Position numbers and translations under genes: made by a program. Under the pieces are notes generated by a model, which was given only the letters and a program-made list of their open reading frames with translations, was not told the origin of the DNA and did not search any database. A stretch of 64,000 bases of DNA from Corynebacterium simulans (GTDB lineage Bacteria > Actinomycetota > Actinomycetes > Mycobacteriales > Mycobacteriaceae), in contig NZ_CP014634.1 of NCBI RefSeq assembly GCF_001586215.1, forward strand, positions 2,542,001-2,606,000, given 5' to 3'. Positions within the stretch are counted from its first letter, which is position 1, and every line of letters begins with the position of its first letter. Of the stretch, positions 56,284 through 64,000 are shown piece by piece.

Positions 56284-57011
56284 TTGTCATCACCAACCCC
56301 GCCAACAGATCGCTTCCTTGACGAATCCGTCCTGCCCGACTTCACCGCGCTGCGGATGACAGCCTTTGGCAGAAGCGTCATCGACATCGCCAACGATCCC
56401 GCATTCGACACATGGACGTTTTCCCAAAAGGTGCTCTACGCACTTGATAAAGAAGTCGCGGCCAGGCGCGAGCGACGCATCAACAAACTGCTGAAAGCAT
56501 CCCGATCTCCAAACCTTGATGCTTGCCTTGAAAACGTGGTCTGCACGCCTGACCGCAACATCAACCCCGAGCAAGTCAGCAGACTCGCTCACGGACAATG
56601 GTGCCACCTGGGCCAAAACATTGTCATCCTGGGCAAATCCTCAGTCGGCAAAACCTACCTCGCCCAAGCCCTGATCACAGCAGCATGCCGCAAAGACTAC
56701 TCCGCACGGTTCTACCACACCGACATGCTCGCCGCCGAACTGGCAGTCCTCCAACCCGATGACCCTAAACGGCTGAAATTCATCCAGCACCTCCACGACG
56801 TCGATGTCCTAGTCCTCGATGACTTCCTGACCACACCTGTTGATGCCGCGACTGCGCACCAACTTCTCAACATCCTCGCCGGCCGTGAAGGCAAAGTCTC
56901 AACGATAGTGACCTCACAATTCACCCCACTGGAGTGGTACAAGTCCATCCCCGACGCCGTGATCTCCGAGTCAATCCTCAACCGACTCGTCTCCGGCGCC
57001 GAGATCGGACC
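56284..57011 (+). pseudogene. istB: IstB ATPase of the inner IS21, main fragment
   Basis: AAA+ transposition helper with Walker A GKSSVGKT and Walker B VDVLVLDDFL, starting at a TTG with AAAGGAAAC upstream. The frame is cut by the IS3 element after AEIG and is followed by seven unrelated residues and a stop at 57036. The missing end, PIITLEGPNMRLNTNA, is found in frame at 58307-58357. Only the last 16 or so residues are lost, so partial function cannot be excluded. Confidence 0.82.
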
Positions 57012-57078
57012 TGACCCCCATGTGGTGGACACCTGATATCCAGCCCAGTCGAGCTGGGAAGAAAGGTAATCTACCACC

Positions 57079-57378
57079 ATGTCCAGGTACTCCGAACAGT
57101 TCAAACGCGATGCCGTAGCCCTCTATGAGAACAACGAGGATCTCTCGCTGAACTCAGCATCAGCTGAGCTCGGTATCAACCGTGCCTCGCTACATTCTTG
57201 GGTCAAAAAGTACGGCACTGGCAAACGTGCCCGCACGAAGGCCGTGCACGATCAAGCCCAAGCGGCGAATGATTCTGCGCGAATCCGTCAGCTGGAAAAA
57301 GAAGTCTCTAAGCTGCGCGAAGAACGCGACATCCTGCGTAAGGCCGCGAAATATTTTGCCGAAGAGACTCACTGGTGA
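57079..57378 (+). CDS. IS3-family transposase OrfA
   Basis: 99 residues. An N-terminal helix-turn-helix (RYSEQFKRDAVALYENN...SAELGINRASLHSWVKKYG) is followed by a leucine-zipper-like coiled coil (ARIRQLEKEVSKLREERDIL). It binds the terminal repeats. The stop overlaps the orfB start as GTGA in the -1 phase, so coupled re-initiation is likely rather than slippage: the -1 frame has a TAA at 57309. Confidence 0.9.
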   Translation: MSRYSEQFKRDAVALYENNEDLSLNSASAELGINRASLHSWVKKYGTGKRARTKAVHDQAQAANDSARIRQLEKEVSKLREERDILRKAAKYFAEETHW

Positions 57379-58271
57379 TCCGCTTCCAGTTTGTCGATGA
57401 CCACCGAACCGAGTACTCGGTTAAGCGGATGTGCGATGTGTTAAAGCTGAATCGTTCCTCGTTTTACAAGTGGGTGAGCACCCGTAAAAAACGCAGGTTA
57501 AAGATGTATTCTGATGCCGTTATTGGTGCAAGAATCAAGACCATCTTCGATGATGAGCACGGGCTTTATGGTGCTAAACGCATCGCCGCAAGCCTCAAGG
57601 AGGACACGACGTATACCCCGATCAATCACAAGAAAGTTGCACGCATCATGAAATCCATGGGGTTAAAAGGCTTTAGCAAACGGCGTCGATGCATTACTAC
57701 CAGGCGTAAGCCTGGTCACCGTGTCATGCCAGATCTAGTAGGCCGCAAGTTCACAGCTGGCGAGCCAAATCGTGTGTATGTCGGTGACATTACTTACCTG
57801 CCGTGTAGGGGAGGCAAAAACATGTACCTTGCCACAGTCATTGACACGTATTCACGTAAACTTGCAGGTTATGCACTCGCAGACCACATGCGGGTCTCAC
57901 TAGTTATCGATGCTCTAGCCCACGCACACGGCGTGCGCGGCAGTCTTGATGGGACTATTTTCCATTCCGATCACGGCAGCGTGTACACCTCACAAGCCTT
58001 TAGGAACTACTGCTCGTCGTTAGGTGTGCGCCAGTCCATGGGCGCGGTTGGAACGAGTGCCGATAATGCCCTGGCAGAATCCTTTAACGCCACCTTAAAG
58101 CGGGAAGTACTGCGTGATCGGAAAGTCTTTAACAACCCAATTAGCTGTCGTCAAGAGGTCTTCCGGTGGTGCATGCGCTACAACACGCGCCGGCGGCACT
58201 CCTGGTGCAATCTCGTAGCTCCTGATGTCTTTGAAGCCGAGACTTCGGCTATACTGACCACAGCAGCATAG
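57375..58271 (+). CDS. IS3-family transposase OrfB
   Basis: 298 residues. The N-terminal HTH_21-like region includes LYGAKRIAASLKED. The integrase core has the DDE triad D138 (VGDITY), D199 (FHSDHGSVYTS) and E235 (ALAESFNATLKRE). Start GTG overlapping orfA. Ends ILTTAA just before the right inverted repeat. Intact. Confidence 0.93.
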   Translation: MIRFQFVDDHRTEYSVKRMCDVLKLNRSSFYKWVSTRKKRRLKMYSDAVIGARIKTIFDDEHGLYGAKRIAASLKEDTTYTPINHKKVARIMKSMGLKGFSKRRRCITTRRKPGHRVMPDLVGRKFTAGEPNRVYVGDITYLPCRGGKNMYLATVIDTYSRKLAGYALADHMRVSLVIDALAHAHGVRGSLDGTIFHSDHGSVYTSQAFRNYCSSLGVRQSMGAVGTSADNALAESFNATLKREVLRDRKVFNNPISCRQEVFRWCMRYNTRRRHSWCNLVAPDVFEAETSAILTTAA

Positions 58272-58306
58272 CCAGCCCCCGATGTGTCCACTTTCCGGGG
58301 GTCGGG

Positions 58307-58357
58307 CCCATCATCACACTCGAAGGACCAAACATGCGCCTGAACACCAACGCATAA
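58307..58357 (+). pseudogene. istB: IstB C-terminal remnant of the inner IS21
   Basis: In frame with the upstream fragment: PIITLEGPNMRLNTNA then TAA. GGPNMR-like endings are typical of IstB C-termini, showing where the IS3 element split the gene. Confidence 0.85.
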
Positions 58358-58455
58358 CCACCAACAACGCCTGAGTGAGACACCGCTACCGGATACTCAC
58401 TCAGGCGCTACCAGATACTCACCACACCGCTACCATTTCAGTCTTCTGAACACTT

Positions 58456-60063
58456 GTGGCCAACTTCAAACAGATCATCGCGATGTGCCTTGATGGTGCT
58501 AGCTACGCGCAGATCACACACGCATTGGGATGTTCACGACGAGAAGTATCCCGAGCGAAGAAAGTCATCAACGATGAGGAACTAACTCCAGAGCGTTTCC
58601 ATCAACTTCCACCGGGATGGTTCGATGAGCGATTCAGCGACGGCCGGAGTAAACGGACGATGACCTACGACCAACCTGATTTTCATGCTCTTGCCCGCAA
58701 ACTGAAAAGTACAAAGCATGTGACCAGGCACAAGCTGTGGATGGACTACTTGTCGCAGCCGTGTCCGACGGACAAGACAAAGTACCAGTACTCCCAGTTT
58801 TGTAGTGGGCTCAATGAATTTCTGCGTGCCAACGATCTCGTCGAAGTTATCACCCATGAGCCAGGGCAAGAGCTTTATGTCGACTGGGCCGGTGACAAAG
58901 TGCCTGTAGTAGATCAGGCCAGTGGTGACACCGCGTTCAAGGCGTCATTGTTTGTCGCGGTCAGCCCGTACTCAGGGCTGATGTATGTCACGGCCGCTGC
59001 GAACGAGAAGATGCCGGCGTGGATTGAGTGCCATGTCAAAGCGTTGAACTATCTTGGCAAAGTACCAGCAGTCATCGTGCCGGATAATGCTTCTACGGCG
59101 ACTTATCGGCCGAAGAAGCATTCAAGGTACCGCATGGTCACTGACCGCTACGCAGCGTTTGCAGACTATTACGGGATCACGATCGTGCCGACCAGGCCCG
59201 GCAGGCCTCGTGACAAGGCAGCGGTAGAGCGTGCCGTGAAAATCGCTTACACCAAAATCCTGGGCTACTTCAGCAACGAGGTCTTCTACGACCTCGATGA
59301 ACTCAATGAGGCGATCGCTTGCCGTCTTGCCGATATCAACAGCGCAATGACGCGGCCTGATGGCTCAACACGGCGCATGCGCTTTGATCGAGAAGAGGCA
59401 CCAATGATGCGGGATCTTCCGCCGACGCCGTTTACGGAAGTGTCTTATAAGCGGCTCAAAGTCGATCGCAACTGGCACATCACCTGTGACTACCAGTACT
59501 ACTCAGTGCCATTTCAGCTGGTAGGAGAATCGGTAACAGTCAGGCTCACCCCGCAACTAGTAAGCATCTTCAGCGGGGAGCAGCTTGTTGCTGAACACAC
59601 GCGCCTTCACGGATTCAAATACCGGTATTCCACCAACCCTCAGCATGGGCCATGTGGCGATGATGAAGGCCACAAGGCGCTTACCCGTGACGAGCTTTTG
59701 GCTTGGGCCTCGTCGTTCGGGGCAGCAACGCACGCAGTCATAGCGATGATCCTCGACCGCAATAGTGCCGCCATCCCCCGCGGACTCATCCAGGCACGCA
59801 ACGTACTGGCCAACCTGGGCAAAAAGCACAACAAAGCCACCCTAGAGCCTGCATGCCAACAGGTCGTGGACAAAAAGCTGGCCCCAACGATGGCTGTGAT
59901 CAAACGCCTCCAGACTGACATTGCCCACGCCCAACAACATCCCGGGCAACCAGGGCCAAAAACACAGCCTGTAGCCAAGCGCCAACCACGCCCAAGTACC
60001 CCGCTTACCGGTGAGGTGGCCGATGCCGTCTTTATCCGGCCTGCTGACCACTACGAAAACTAG
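58456..60063 (+). CDS. istA: IS21-family transposase IstA (outer element)
   Basis: 535 residues. HTH YAQITHALGCSRREVSRAK. DDE triad D143 (YVDWAG), D210 (VIVPDNAS) and E258 (KAAVERAV), the same residue spacing as the inner IstA. The GTG start lies in the duplicated CTTGTG. Its original AAGGAG is left behind at 54492-54497, almost 4 kb upstream, and nothing replaces it, so expression is probably poor. Confidence 0.92.
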   Translation: MANFKQIIAMCLDGASYAQITHALGCSRREVSRAKKVINDEELTPERFHQLPPGWFDERFSDGRSKRTMTYDQPDFHALARKLKSTKHVTRHKLWMDYLSQPCPTDKTKYQYSQFCSGLNEFLRANDLVEVITHEPGQELYVDWAGDKVPVVDQASGDTAFKASLFVAVSPYSGLMYVTAAANEKMPAWIECHVKALNYLGKVPAVIVPDNASTATYRPKKHSRYRMVTDRYAAFADYYGITIVPTRPGRPRDKAAVERAVKIAYTKILGYFSNEVFYDLDELNEAIACRLADINSAMTRPDGSTRRMRFDREEAPMMRDLPPTPFTEVSYKRLKVDRNWHITCDYQYYSVPFQLVGESVTVRLTPQLVSIFSGEQLVAEHTRLHGFKYRYSTNPQHGPCGDDEGHKALTRDELLAWASSFGAATHAVIAMILDRNSAAIPRGLIQARNVLANLGKKHNKATLEPACQQVVDKKLAPTMAVIKRLQTDIAHAQQHPGQPGPKTQPVAKRQPRPSTPLTGEVADAVFIRPADHYEN

Positions 60064-60080
60064 AAGGAGTGTGAAAAATC

Positions 60081-60839
60081 ATGAGCAGCATCGACGACGA
60101 GATTGTGCGGGCAAAAATGCGCAAGCTTCGCGTATCGACCTTCGCTGACATCTTCTACGAGGTTGTCAACGACGAGGCCTATGCGGATGCGCTACCAGAA
60201 GACATTTTCCTCGCTGCAGTCGAAGAAGCCTATACACAACGCCAACAGCGCAACATTGCCAAGGCCATCACCCAGGCTAAATTCCGATACCCGGATGCAA
60301 GCCTGGCTGAAATCACCCGGGCAGAACAACGCGGTATCAACATGCGCCAGTTGAAACGAATCGCAGCCACTAACTGGCGGGAAAACCCGACCAACATTCA
60401 CATCCTCGCCCCGACGGGAACAGGCAAGACCTACATTGCCTGCGCCATCGGCATCGCCGCATGCAAGGCTGGATACTCGGTGGCGTACTACCGGCTGGAT
60501 CAACTTGTAGACATGCTGGCGGTCTTCTCACCGACTGACCAAAACTACCTCGATAAGATGCGCAAACTGATCAACGTCGATGTCCTTATCATCGACGACT
60601 TTATGACCATCAGCATCAACCAGCGCGGGCAAGAAGACCTAACCAAGATCATATTCGACCGCGACGGAAGGCTGCCTACACTTATCTCCTCCCAATCAGC
60701 TGCCGCCTATTGGGTTGAAACACTGCCAGACAGAGTCGGAGCCGATTCACTCGTAAGCCGCCTCAACAACGGCCACCGAATCCATATCGGAGACTTCGAC
60801 ATGCGCAAAGCCACCGCCCCCACCACCCCAGACGACTAA
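60081..60839 (+). CDS. istB: IstB ATPase (outer element)
   Basis: 252 residues. Walker [12 protein letters not shown], Walker [11 protein letters not shown], sensor region [10 protein letters not shown] and a complete IstB end ([23 protein letters not shown]). AAGGAG precedes the ATG. It targets IstA to DNA. Intact, 17 bases after istA. Confidence 0.93.
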   Translation: MSSIDDEIVRAKMRKLRVSTFADIFYEVVNDEAYADALPEDIFLAAVEEAYTQRQQRNIAKAITQAKFRYPDASLAEITRAEQRGINMRQLKRIAATNWRENPTNIHILAPTGTGKTYIACAIGIAACKAGYSVAYYRLDQLVDMLAVFSPTDQNYLDKMRKLINVDVLIIDDFMTISINQRGQEDLTKIIFDRDGRLPTLISSQSAAAYWVETLPDRVGADSLVSRLNNGHRIHIGDFDMRKATAPTTPDD

Positions 60840-60849
60840 TACAGACGGG

Positions 60850-60875
60850 CCGGGCCGACGCACCCCTCGGCCCGG
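60850..60875. terminator. GC-rich hairpin after outer istB
   Basis: CCGGGCCGA / TCGGCCCGG stem overlapping the first right-hand GGTACC repeat. It may end transcripts or shield the end of the element. Confidence 0.5.
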
Positions 60876-60943
60876 TACCAACTACCCGGAACACGACAGT
60901 ACCGAGTCACCAGAACACCGGTACCAAAAACTCGCATCTGACA

Positions 60944-60948
60944 CTGAG
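60944..60948. repeat. Target-site duplication CTGAG, right copy
   Basis: Right-hand copy flanking TCTGACA of the outer element. Immediately followed by the continuation of bioF. Confidence 0.88.
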
Positions 60949-61122
60949 GACGCAGCTATGGAGTGTGCGGCACAGGCGGCTGAAAGGGGAGTAATTGTTT
61001 CTCCGATCCGCTATCCGTCGGTACCGCTCGGACAGGCATTGCTAAGACTTACAGCTCATGCCGACTACTCCGAGGATGATATTGCGCTCATTGTCGATGC
61101 AGTAGGCCCCGCGCCTCAATAG
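60949..61122 (+). pseudogene. bioF: BioF C-terminal fragment
   Basis: 57 codons plus stop: DAAMECAAQAAERG, then VIVSPIRYPSVP and LLRLTAHADYSEDDIALI, matching the BioF/aminotransferase C-terminus (usual RPPTVPxGxxRLRxxxxAxH). Joined to 53346-54350 it makes a continuous 392-residue protein in frame, normal for BioF. No start codon with ribosome-binding site is evident. Confidence 0.9.
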
Positions 61123-61136
61123 TGTGACCGCGGCGC

Positions 61137-61500
61137 TCACCACAAAGTAACCATCACAATGAGAGTTAGTTCCATTAGTGCTGCCTGCCAGATTATGTGA
61201 TGGCCGAAGGCACTAAACCCTGTAGCGGTAAAGATGTTGAGAAACTCTTTGGTTAGCAGCGCTACGACTATTGCGGCAAAAGCGATGGCGCAGGCGGCGT
61301 GGAAGAGGATGGAGAACTGCGTGAAACCTGGCGTCTTGCGCTCACGCACCATGGATTTCACGAGCGGGACGGTGCCCGAAAAGTACAACGCTAGGAACGC
61401 AAAGCTGAGCCAGGCCCTGTTATCGATGCTGCTGAAGCTGGTTGCATAAGTCGCCATCGCGATTACGGGAACGAGGAGCGCTGAGGCGACCGTCATGCGC
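61137..61500 (-). pseudogene. Membrane protein fragment, possibly YwiC-like
   Basis: About 120 residues of a multi-pass membrane protein with LALYFSGTVPLVKSMVRERK and GFTQFSILFHAACAIAFAAI, which resemble the C-terminal part of YwiC-like proteins. The open frame extends to 61571 but that part overlaps the SDR remnant on the other strand and has no family character. The N-terminal half is missing, so it is a remnant. Confidence 0.55.
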
Positions 61501-61512
61501 CGCATTAGTGAC

Positions 61513-61800
61513 GCGTGCCCGCACACCGGCGTGGGCCATCTCGTCTTCCTGTCCATCACTAACCTCGACAAGCCCGAGAATACGAAGTTCCCGTACTACG
61601 CGGCGAAGGCGGCGCAGGATAAGCTCGTGCGTGAGACCGCTCTTCCCACCTCGGTCGTCAACTCCGCGCAGCGGATGGAGTTCGTCCTCAACCCCGCCTC
61701 CCCGAGCGAGGAAGACGACACCGTCAAGGTCGAAGATTGGCTTATCAAACTCATCGCGCTTGCCGATGCCGCCCGCACTGTCGCCCACTCCGCCGTCGGC
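61513..61800 (+). pseudogene. Atypical SDR (NmrA/NAD-binding) fragment
   Basis: Codes for GVGHLVFLSITNLDKP, FPYYAAKAAQDKLVRETALP and TVKVEDWLIKLIALADAAR, typical of the middle of atypical short-chain dehydrogenases that act on NAD(P)H with quinone-like substrates. The N-terminal GxxGxxG nucleotide loop and the C-terminus are missing, so it is a gene remnant of about 95 residues. Confidence 0.65.
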
Positions 61801-61869
61801 GCCCGAGGTGAAGGGCGCCGTGATTAATCGGAAGATTCGATGTTCCCAACGAACGTGGTGTCTTATGCT

Positions 61870-64000
61870 TTAGTGGTTCTCGTCCACGGCAGCATCAATG
61901 TCTTCAAGTCGCGCAAGCCACATTGACATGTGTCCGTTTGCAATGGCGTGGAACATTGCGTTGGGGAAATACACCGGCGGCTTGTCGTAGGTTAGACAGA
62001 TAGCCGCAATAATCTCCGCGGCGCTGGCAGCTGCAATTCCCTCAGCTGTCTCAAGCTCTGAAAGCGGTTTCGTTCCCAGTACAGTGGCAGGTTCATCTGG
62101 ACGGAACTTCTCCAACGCTTCAGCAAATTGATTCTCGAATTGCTGCGTGTCTTCTGGAGTGATGTTCTGGGAACCAAAATCGTCCGCCATGCTCTTGAAC
62201 ACGGTGAGTGCAGAGTATTTCGATTCGGCTTCTTCCTCGTTGCGTTGTGATTCGCCTGCTGTCTTCCTCAGCGTGAGGATGACCTCGTTGGTATCTAGTT
62301 GAAGATGATCGAAGAGTCTACGGAGGAAGGAAATTTTCTGATCGGTCGATGTAGACAGGACGACGCCCAGACCTGCATCAACTTCACGCACTCGGCTCGA
62401 GTACGCGTAGCCGGACTTAGTAAGCACGAGAGTTCCTGATGCTTGTTCGACGAAGTTTATCAGTTCCGTGCGGTAGCGTTCGGCCATCAACTTAAGCAGC
62501 ATGTGGACGAACTCGGCCCAGGTTTTGACAGGGATCTTGATGCCTTCCCATTCGAAGGCGCTGATCGAGCGCCCAGTGAAGTTCGCATCGTCGCCCATCG
62601 GCTCAGTAGGGAGCACTTCGCGCTTGGGGATAAAGTCGGAATTGGGGAGGTACCAGTAGTTGAGAGCGCGGCGCAAAAGTGCGTCGGTACGCTGCTCCAT
62701 AGCTGCCCGGTCCCATTTGTCCTTCGTCTTTACATCGTCATTGAGGCGATAACCGGTTTCTCGGAAGCCTTTCTCACGGTCACGCTTGGTAATGAAATTG
62801 GAGTTGGAGTACGCGGAGTTGTAACCAGTGACAGTGAGGTTTCCAATGCGGTTTACCCACGTTTGATGGATCTCCTGAAAGTCCTCTCCGAGTTCTTCTT
62901 TCCACTGCGCATTGAGCGTCTGCGGCATAATGTGCTCGACACTGATATTGCCGTTCTCGAGCGCGGTTGCGATGTCCTTCGTATCGTTGGAATCCCCGTT
63001 TTCGAGAACATCGAAAAGATAAGCGCGCACATTTTTGTGAATGTTGTACATATTGCGGGTGCGGAACTCAGCGCTAAATTCTTCGTCGCTGGGAATGCGT
63101 CCGGACGATCCGTCGCGGCGTCGGAGCAGATAGGTGAGCACGTCGTACGCCGTATCTTTCTCTCCACGAATCTTCCGCATGTCGTTGTACATGGTCTCGT
63201 AGACCTTGTTGAGCGAGTTCGTCGGAACAGAAGCGACCGTACGGCGGAAGATATGGATCTCCAGTAGTCGAATGATGCGCGAAAATTCGTTTCTTGAAAG
63301 CTTGCCAAGCTTGACGTCGCGATACAACGGCAAGAGAAGCGGAAGCAGAACATCGCCGCGGATGAAATTAAATCGTTCGAGCTGTGCGTCCAGCGCGGCA
63401 TTCTTCGTGTCGGATCCACAGATCTCGCGCATGAACTGGGAATACTCGTACATGTCGGCGAGTACCGTCTGGACATCGGAACTTTGCTTTTTGAAGTATG
63501 CCTTGAACTCGTCATAGACCTCGTTGCGCTTGGGAGTCCGCGACAATTTGATTGTTAGGTACCAGCGGATGAACCAGTCCGTGAGGTACCAAATATTCTT
63601 CTCCATCGGATTCCAGTAGTTCTCGTACAGCGTCGTCTGTAACTGGTGCTCGCAGCCCATGAGTATGAGATTGCGAATCTTGTCGCCTTCGCTCAACGCA
63701 AGGCCTGTCGAGTTGAGAGATTCGAAGATGCGTTGTGGATCATCGTGCGACTCTAGATCGAGAATCATGAGGTCAAGTCGCTCGATGGCGTTCCACAGTT
63801 GATCGCCGGTGAGCTTGGTCTTGTTCATTCGCTCGAGGAAGTACCGGTAATTTGCCGTGAGGTTGCTGTCCTCGATGAACATCGACTCATCGCCGAACAA
63901 ACGCTTGTAAGCGGTCGCGTCGTTCTTTACAGGTTTGAGCTTGAATTTTGGTTCGTTGGTCGAGCTGTTTTTCATGAGATAGCTAGTACGCAACCGCCGT
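61870..64000 (-). CDS. DUF262/DUF1524 (GmrSD-like) protein, 5' end outside window
   Basis: About 707 residues are visible. The DUF262 part is present from LFGDESMFIEDS with RIFESLNSTGLALSEGDKIRNLI, but the usual DGQQR catalytic loop would lie upstream and is not seen. The DUF1524 HNH module follows: SVEHIMPQTLNAQW and WVNRIGNLTVTGYNSAYSN. A C-terminal 220-residue extension has no clear match. Such proteins are type IV restriction enzymes against modified phage DNA. Base composition looks lower in GC than the neighbours. A TTG at 63993 is a possible start, but truncation by the edge is more likely. Confidence 0.82.
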   Translation of the reverse strand, partial: RRLRTSYLMKNSSTNEPKFKLKPVKNDATAYKRLFGDESMFIEDSNLTANYRYFLERMNKTKLTGDQLWNAIERLDLMILDLESHDDPQRIFESLNSTGLALSEGDKIRNLILMGCEHQLQTTLYENYWNPMEKNIWYLTDWFIRWYLTIKLSRTPKRNEVYDEFKAYFKKQSSDVQTVLADMYEYSQFMREICGSDTKNAALDAQLERFNFIRGDVLLPLLLPLYRDVKLGKLSRNEFSRIIRLLEIHIFRRTVASVPTNSLNKVYETMYNDMRKIRGEKDTAYDVLTYLLRRRDGSSGRIPSDEEFSAEFRTRNMYNIHKNVRAYLFDVLENGDSNDTKDIATALENGNISVEHIMPQTLNAQWKEELGEDFQEIHQTWVNRIGNLTVTGYNSAYSNSNFITKRDREKGFRETGYRLNDDVKTKDKWDRAAMEQRTDALLRRALNYWYLPNSDFIPKREVLPTEPMGDDANFTGRSISAFEWEGIKIPVKTWAEFVHMLLKLMAERYRTELINFVEQASGTLVLTKSGYAYSSRVREVDAGLGVVLSTSTDQKISFLRRLFDHLQLDTNEVILTLRKTAGESQRNEEEAESKYSALTVFKSMADDFGSQNITPEDTQQFENQFAEALEKFRPDEPATVLGTKPLSELETAEGIAAASAAEIIAAICLTYDKPPVYFPNAMFHAIANGHMSMWLARLEDIDAAVDENH

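Larger units (their letters stand above)
57012..58304 (+). mobile_element. IS3-family element inserted in inner istB
   Basis: About 1293 bases, bounded by GACCCCC...GTGGACAC at the left and the inverse GTGTCCAC...GGGGGTC at the right. It encodes orfA (57079) and orfB (57375). No exact target duplication is resolved; the closest is GGACC on the left against GGCCC on the right. Insertion removed the natural istB end. Confidence 0.85.
54510..58452 (+). mobile_element. Inner IS21-family element inserted at the outer istA start
   Basis: It begins TGTTGCGACC and ends TCTGAACA, sharing TGTT outer bases and a TGGTAGC inner block over 24 bases. Subterminal TATCTGGTAGC-like repeats recur every 22 bases: 54522, 54544 and 54566 on the left, 58385, 58407 and 58429 on the right. 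It carries istA (54653) and a disrupted istB (56284). Without the IS3 element it is about 2645 bases. Its core repeats differ from those of the outer element, so the two are separate IS types. Confidence 0.87.
54351..60943 (+). mobile_element. Outer IS21-family element inserted in bioF
   Basis: It begins TGTCGATTTG and ends TCTGACA, with a 24-base imperfect terminal inverted repeat (16 matches) ending at GGTACC. Three subterminal copies of GTAGTTGGTACC-like repeats lie at 54363, 54385 and 54407, with mirrored copies on the right at 60874, 60898 and 60920. It encodes istA/istB at 58456-60839. Subtracting the inner element and its duplication leaves about 2644 bases, a normal IS21 length. Its istA promoter and ribosome-binding site are cut off by the inner insertion. 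Confidence 0.9.

Noticed and set aside
57290-57378. Programmed -1 frameshift joining IS3 orfA and orfB
   Set aside because: The AAAAAG near 57296 would enter a frame with TAA at 57309, before orfB. The GTGA overlap points to coupled re-initiation instead.
54653-60839. A single composite transposon with two IS21 copies as ends
   Set aside because: The elements have different end repeats and core sequences, and the target duplications show nesting rather than flanking.
1-64000. CRISPR arrays, tRNA or rRNA genes
   Set aside because: No regularly spaced direct repeats of CRISPR type, no tRNA cloverleaf and no rRNA-like sequence was seen by reading; short tRNAs could still be missed without a covariance search.

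Overview
The window looks like the chromosome of a Corynebacterium (high-GC actinobacterium). Three things point there: gene order (recA-recX-miaB-miaA-dapF-hflX; ptsH-ptsF-fruK-ptsI-sugR-lexA-divS-nrdR; sigB-dtxR-galE), a DtxR with all the classic metal residues, and LexA boxes of corynebacterial type (TCGAACAnnTGTTCGA-like). The species cannot be fixed from the sequence alone.

Layout. 1-744: end of a PspA/IM30 gene. 819-2714: bioY-bioM-bioN biotin ECF importer (minus strand) behind a BioQ-like operator. 2832-6550: DUF3046, recA, recX, miaB. 6562-14833: membrane protein, GNAT acetyltransferase, DUF349 protein, miaA, dapF, two proteins of unknown function, hflX. 14864-17257: NCS2 permease and HNH nuclease. 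17347-23501: fructose PTS and general PTS genes with sugR. 23812-25918: lexA/divS SOS pair and nrdR. 26007-36775: HrpA helicase, membrane protein, oxyR-ahpC-ahpD peroxide defence, VIT1/CCC1-type transporter, DUF3516 helicase. 36811-42126: PAC2, DUF4192, galE, dtxR, sigB. 42309-46028: YheO-like regulator, sdaA, serine transporter. 46408-52403: dtd, methyltransferase, DUF3099, DUF3039, SF2 helicase, two DUF4190-type paralogues. 52612-61122: bioW-bioF operon broken by insertion sequences. 61137-61827: two facing gene remnants. 61870-64000: DUF262/DUF1524 (GmrSD-like) gene running off the window.

The most striking feature is a three-level nest of insertion sequences inside bioF. An IS21-type element (54351-60943) sits in bioF with a CTGAG target duplication. 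A second, different IS21-type element (54510-58452) sits at the start codon of the first element's istA with a CTTGTG duplication. An IS3-type element (about 57012-58304) sits near the end of the second element's istB. Removing the nest and one CTGAG copy restores an uninterrupted 392-residue BioF reading frame.

BioQ-like 13-bp palindromes (TGAACGGCGTTCA and TGAACGGTGTTCA) lie before both bioY and bioW, so biotin import and synthesis appear to form one regulon whose synthetic arm is broken here. The strain therefore probably depends on imported biotin or a late precursor, unless another KAPA synthase exists elsewhere. I found no CRISPR array, tRNA or rRNA gene. I saw no wholly unknown multi-gene system; the partial DUF262/DUF1524 gene at the right edge is the best lead to a defence region beyond the window.
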